From Candidatus Krumholzibacteriia bacterium (GTDB lineage Bacteria; Krumholzibacteriota; Krumholzibacteriia; LZORAL124-64-63), in assembly GCA_027056825.1 (NCBI GenBank), contig JALUJS010000332.1:1392-9761 (forward strand): a stretch of DNA of 8,370 bases, given 5' to 3'. This document shows positions 5,920-8,370 of this stretch, one piece after another (the stretch's first letter is position 1; every line of letters starts with the position of its first letter). A program made the position numbers and the translations under genes. Under the pieces are notes generated by a model. That model saw only the letters and a list, made by a program, of their open reading frames with translations. It was not told the DNA's origin and searched no databases.

Positions 5920-6525
5920 ATGTATGCACCCCATCCGAATGACCGCGTCGCCATCTTCATAGATGGCGAGAATATCCACTACAGCGCCAAGCATCTGAAC
6001 ATGCGGCTGGACTACCTGAAGCTGTGCCGCAAGCTGGCGGCCGGCCGCCGGCTCGTGCGCTCGTATTTCTATACCGCGGTCAGCAACCAGTCCGAAGGAA
6101 AGATCGACTTCATCAATTTCCTGAAGCTGAACGGCTTTACGGTGGTCACCAAGGAGATCAAGTCCTTCAACGAATCCGAGGGCGGGGCCCGCAGCGTCCG
6201 CGGCAGCCTGGACATGGAACTGGCCATCGGGGTCATGGAGATGCTGCCGCATCTGGACACGGTGATCCTGTGCACCGGCGACGGGGACTTCGTCGGCCTG
6301 GCCGACGCGGTGGCCAGGGCCGGCGTCCATATCGAGGTTTGCGCCCTGCGCGAGATGACCAGCACCGAGCTGATCGCCGCGGCCGACCGTTACACCGACC
6401 TGGGCGCTCTCAAGGAGGAGATCTTCCTCGCCGCCCCGCCGCCGCGCGAGCCCCGGCAGGAGGAGCAGCCCGCCTCCGACAAGATCGACGCCTTCAACAT
6501 CAAGGACACCAGCTTCGACTTCTGA
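5920..6525 (+). CDS. NYN-domain (LabA/DUF88-type, PIN-like) putative ribonuclease
   Basis: This is a 201-residue soluble protein whose residues about 8-165 form one NYN domain, a PIN-like metal-dependent nuclease fold. The acidic pocket is complete: Asp15 and Asn18 in AIFIDGENI, Asp98 in GSLDMELAIGVM, and Asp121/Asp123 in CTGDGDFVGLADAV. The expected strand-helix order around these motifs is kept, and AGVHIEVCAL (134-143) forms the last core strand. Family members such as YacP/Rae1 cut RNA; the target here is unknown. The tail (about 171-201) is Pro/Glu/Gln-rich, probably disordered, and ends in DAFNIKDTSFDF, which might be a docking peptide. The ATG at 5920 is chosen for AAGGAG six bases upstream. 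A longer in-frame start at 5854 sits inside the leader palindrome and lacks a ribosome site. With its own promoter and terminator, the gene looks monocistronic and is divergent from ftcD. Confidence 0.88.
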   Translation: MYAPHPNDRVAIFIDGENIHYSAKHLNMRLDYLKLCRKLAAGRRLVRSYFYTAVSNQSEGKIDFINFLKLNGFTVVTKEIKSFNESEGGARSVRGSLDMELAIGVMEMLPHLDTVILCTGDGDFVGLADAVARAGVHIEVCALREMTSTELIAAADRYTDLGALKEEIFLAAPPPREPRQEEQPASDKIDAFNIKDTSFDF

Positions 6526-6541
6526 TCCGCCCGGGCGGATC
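6524..6541. repeat. 18-bp perfect palindrome overlapping the NYN stop codon
   Basis: GATCCGCCCGGGCGGATC is fully self-complementary and includes the last two bases of the TGA. In RNA it forms a seven-pair stem with a four-base loop. It sits 9 nt before the terminator stem, so the mRNA 3' end carries two adjacent hairpins. Confidence 0.7.
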
Positions 6542-6550
6542 CCGTCGCCA

Positions 6551-6574
6551 GGGGCGCTGCGGCGCCCCTTTTTT
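6551..6574 (+). terminator. Intrinsic terminator of the NYN gene
   Basis: GGGGCGC-TGCG-GCGCCCC (stem 6551-6557 with 6562-6568) is followed at once by six T (6569-6574). The T-run extends into the stop codon of the convergent aminotransferase gene (6574-6576). On the minus strand there is no T-run after the stem, so it works in one direction only. Confidence 0.9.
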
Positions 6575-7446
6575 CATGCCTGCTGGGGAGGGACCATGGC
6601 CGCGCGGTAGGCGGCCTGGAGGGTGCGGGTCACCGGTCCGGGCCGGCCCGCGCCCACCGGTTCCCGGTCGATGCGGACCACCGGCAGGATCTCCCGCACG
6701 CTGCTGGCGCAGAACACCTCGTCGGCTTCCTGCAGGTCCCGCCGATACAGCGAGGCCTCGCGCGCGGGCGTGCCCAGGCCCCGCGCCAGTTCCAGGACGC
6801 GGCGGCGGGTCAACCCGGGCAGGAAGCCGCCCCGGGCCGCCGGCGTCAGCAGCCGGCCGTCCCGGACCAGGAACAGGTTGCTGACGGCCCCTTCCAGCAG
6901 GCGGCCGCGGGCGGTGGTCAGCAGCGCCTCCCGGCATCCGGCGCGCGCGGCCTGGCGCAGGGCCAGCACGGTGGTCAGCCCGTTGAGGGTTTTCAGCTCG
7001 GGGAAATGGGAGCGGCGGTAGGCCGGGCCGAGCACCACCGCGCCGATGCCCTCGCGCTGCCAGGCGGCGATGGCGTCGGGCACCGGAACCAGGGTGACGA
7101 GGACCGTGGGCCGGATCCGGTCCAGGCCGGTCAGGGGCAGGGAGCCGTCCGGGGGCGCACCCCTGCTGACGGTCACCCGCAGCCGACCGTCGCCCTCGGC
7201 CAGACCGTTGCGGGCCACCAGTTCGGCGACGATGCCGCCGAGGGTCTCCAGGGAAAGGTCCAGGGGGATCTCCAGGGCGCGGGCCTGGAGGGTCAGGCGT
7301 TCCCAGTGGGCCGGCAGTTCCACCGGATTGCCCGCGTAGACGCGCAGGGTGGTGTACACCCCGTCGCCGTGCAGATAGCCGCCGTCCCAGATGGAGATCT
7401 GGGCCTGGTCGGCGGGCAGGAATTTTCCGTCGAGATAAACCAGCAT
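6574..7446 (-). CDS. Class IV PLP-dependent aminotransferase (BCAT / D-amino acid transaminase / ADC lyase superfamily)
   Basis: This 290-residue cytosolic PLP enzyme is of fold type IV and usual length. It opens with the family's YLDGKFLPADQAQISIWDGGYLHGDGVYTT-type N-terminus. The Schiff-base lysine is Lys152 in ELKTLNGLTTVLA. EALL...GRLLEGAVSNLFLV (173-194) holds Glu185, which contacts the pyridine nitrogen, and LPGLTR (209-214) and SSVREILPV (248-256) form the phosphate cup. Branched-chain transaminase, D-amino acid transaminase and 4-amino-4-deoxychorismate lyase cannot be separated by eye. The segment VSRGAPPDGSLP (93-104) resembles the corresponding stretch of PabC and lacks the Arg-x-His pair of Bacillus D-amino acid transaminase. 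The ATG at 7446 has GGAAGGG six bases upstream, although part of this lies in a hairpin. It follows the TPR gene by 71 nt and may share its transcript. No pab, ilv or racemase gene is in the window to settle the substrate, and no terminator is obvious after it. Confidence 0.9.
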   Translation of the reverse strand: MLVYLDGKFLPADQAQISIWDGGYLHGDGVYTTLRVYAGNPVELPAHWERLTLQARALEIPLDLSLETLGGIVAELVARNGLAEGDGRLRVTVSRGAPPDGSLPLTGLDRIRPTVLVTLVPVPDAIAAWQREGIGAVVLGPAYRRSHFPELKTLNGLTTVLALRQAARAGCREALLTTARGRLLEGAVSNLFLVRDGRLLTPAARGGFLPGLTRRRVLELARGLGTPAREASLYRRDLQEADEVFCASSVREILPVVRIDREPVGAGRPGPVTRTLQAAYRAAMVPPQQA

Positions 7447-7454
7447 GGATGACC

Positions 7455-7485
7455 CTTCCGGCGGCGGTTCGGCCGCCGCCGGAGG
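7455..7485 (-). promoter_or_regulatory. GC-rich hairpin overlapping the aminotransferase ribosome binding site
   Basis: CCGGCGGCGG (7458-7467) and CCGCCGCCGG (7473-7482) form a perfect ten-pair stem with a 5-nt loop, extended by three more pairs (one G-U) to 7455 and 7485. In the minus-strand mRNA its 3' arm runs into the Shine-Dalgarno GGAAGGG (7459-7453). It lacks a T-run, so it is not a standard terminator. It may lower translation of the aminotransferase or mark a processing point between the two cistrons. Confidence 0.6.
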
Positions 7486-7517
7486 ATCCCACAACCGGGC
7501 CCCCGAAGCAAGGCTGC

Positions 7518-8246
7518 TCAGTCGCCGCGCAGGTCCGGCAAGGCGGCCTCGATCCGGGCCAGTTCGGCTTTCACCTCCGTGTCCGCGGGGTCCAGGGCCT
7601 GGAGGGCCAGAGCCTGTTCGCGGGCCGCGGTCAGATCGGCGGTGGCGCGGTTGAGCAACAGTCCCAGCAGCCGGCGGCGGACCGGGTAGTCGTTGCGCAG
7701 GGCCAGGTGCTCCAGGCAGCGGTCGATGGCGTCGGCCGACTCGCCCGAAGCCTCCAGCAGGTCGCAGAGGTTCAGCAGGGCGCTGACGTGCAGGGGATCC
7801 TCGGCCAGGGCCTGCTGCAGGTGGGTGCGGGCGCGTCCCATGTCGCCCTTGAGGTAGGCCGTCACGCCCAGGTTGTTGAGGATCTCCGCGTCGTGCGGGT
7901 TGGCCGCCAGGGCGGCCTCGAAATCCAGGGTGGCCGCGGCGTAGTCCTGCCGCCGGGCGCGCATCAGGCCGCGGTTGAAACGGACGTTGGGATTGTCCGG
8001 CAGCAGGTCGAGCACGCGGTCGAAGCACTGTTCGGCTTCCTCGGTGCGTCCCAGGGAGGCGTACAGGGCCCCCAGGTTGTTGTGGCCCTCGGGCCGGTCG
8101 GGAAAGGCCTGCACCACGCCCTGGAAACGGTCCAGGGCCCGATCCAGGTCACCCTTCTGCAGGGCCTCGGTGCCCTGGTTGACCAGTTCGGCCAGGGCGG
8201 CCGCGGGAACGGGGGCTTCCCGGTGCAGGGTGGTATCGAGGGTCAT
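7518..8246 (-). CDS. Tetratricopeptide (TPR) repeat protein
   Basis: This is a 242-residue cytoplasmic protein with no signal peptide or membrane segment. Five consecutive 34-residue TPR units can be read at about 17-50, 51-84, 85-118, 119-152 and 153-186. Each shows the pattern of small residues at position 8 and Ala at 20, with a closing Pro (AFPD, LLPD, ANPH, EDPL). Examples are EGHNNLGALYASLGRTEEAEQCF and ILNNLGVTAYLKGDMGRA. The remaining 55 residues are helical and may hold one or two worn repeats. Such arrays bind peptides or partner proteins; no enzymatic domain is present, so the partner is unknown. The ATG at 8246 is used because a weak GAAAGAG precedes it and the protein then starts in a short polar leader. 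An upstream TTG extension to 8336 reads as non-conserved, Arg/His-rich sequence. The aminotransferase gene follows on the same strand after 71 nt. Confidence 0.85.
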   Translation of the reverse strand: MTLDTTLHREAPVPAAALAELVNQGTEALQKGDLDRALDRFQGVVQAFPDRPEGHNNLGALYASLGRTEEAEQCFDRVLDLLPDNPNVRFNRGLMRARRQDYAAATLDFEAALAANPHDAEILNNLGVTAYLKGDMGRARTHLQQALAEDPLHVSALLNLCDLLEASGESADAIDRCLEHLALRNDYPVRRRLLGLLLNRATADLTAAREQALALQALDPADTEVKAELARIEAALPDLRGD

Positions 8247-8370
8247 GGTCTGCTCTTTCCGGTTGGGGTGTCGCCTGGTCCGGTGTTGCAAAACGGAGCA
8301 TTGAGCCGGACTGTCGGTTCGCTGATGCCAAGGCAAGGCGCGTGCCGTGACGCGGGGGATGGTCCCGTGG

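Noticed and set aside
8247..8370. Right-hand end upstream of the TPR gene
   Set aside because: Looked for a promoter, RNA or divergent gene start. Single TTGGCA- and TTGCAA-like boxes occur, but none has a partner at the right spacing, so nothing was called.

Overview
This is an 8.4 kb stretch of GC-rich (roughly two-thirds G+C by eye) bacterial chromosome with ordinary, densely packed genes. The cell envelope protease SppA, the short Shine-Dalgarno-led genes and the intrinsic terminators fit a Gram-negative or didermic bacterium. Phylum cannot be fixed from the window. The fused formiminotransferase-cyclodeaminase and the POT-like carrier would suit Myxococcota/Deltaproteobacteria or an FCB-group lineage, but that is a guess. 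No insertion sequence, phage gene, CRISPR array, tRNA or rRNA was seen.

Layout. (1) Plus strand, 1-2069: the 3' end of a probable NDP-forming acyl-CoA synthetase-like gene, followed after 2 nt by a complete two-domain sppA and then a strong, probably bidirectional terminator. (2) Minus strand, 5676 down to 2165: a bifunctional glutamate formiminotransferase/formimino-THF cyclodeaminase, then a 14-helix POT-like MFS transporter that converges on sppA. (3) Plus strand, 5920-6525: a stand-alone NYN-domain (LabA/DUF88-type) putative ribonuclease. It has its own recognisable promoter, a highly structured leader, and a terminator. (4) Minus strand, 8246 down to 6574: a five-repeat TPR protein followed by a class IV PLP aminotransferase. 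A GC-rich hairpin between them overlaps the second gene's ribosome binding site.

How the genes fit together. The formiminotransferase-cyclodeaminase moves the formimino one-carbon unit of histidine degradation into the folate pool. A peptide-type transporter downstream on the same strand could supply histidine-containing peptides, but the 188-nt gap and the absence of other hut genes make this only an inference. The NYN gene is transcribed divergently from the folate gene and looks like an independent unit.

No convincing new multi-gene system is present. The points most worth a second look are the structured leader of the NYN gene, the self-complementary palindromes placed just before the terminators of both complete plus-strand genes, the tandem 24-bp duplication inside the cyclodeaminase gene, and the RBS-overlapping hairpin in front of the aminotransferase.
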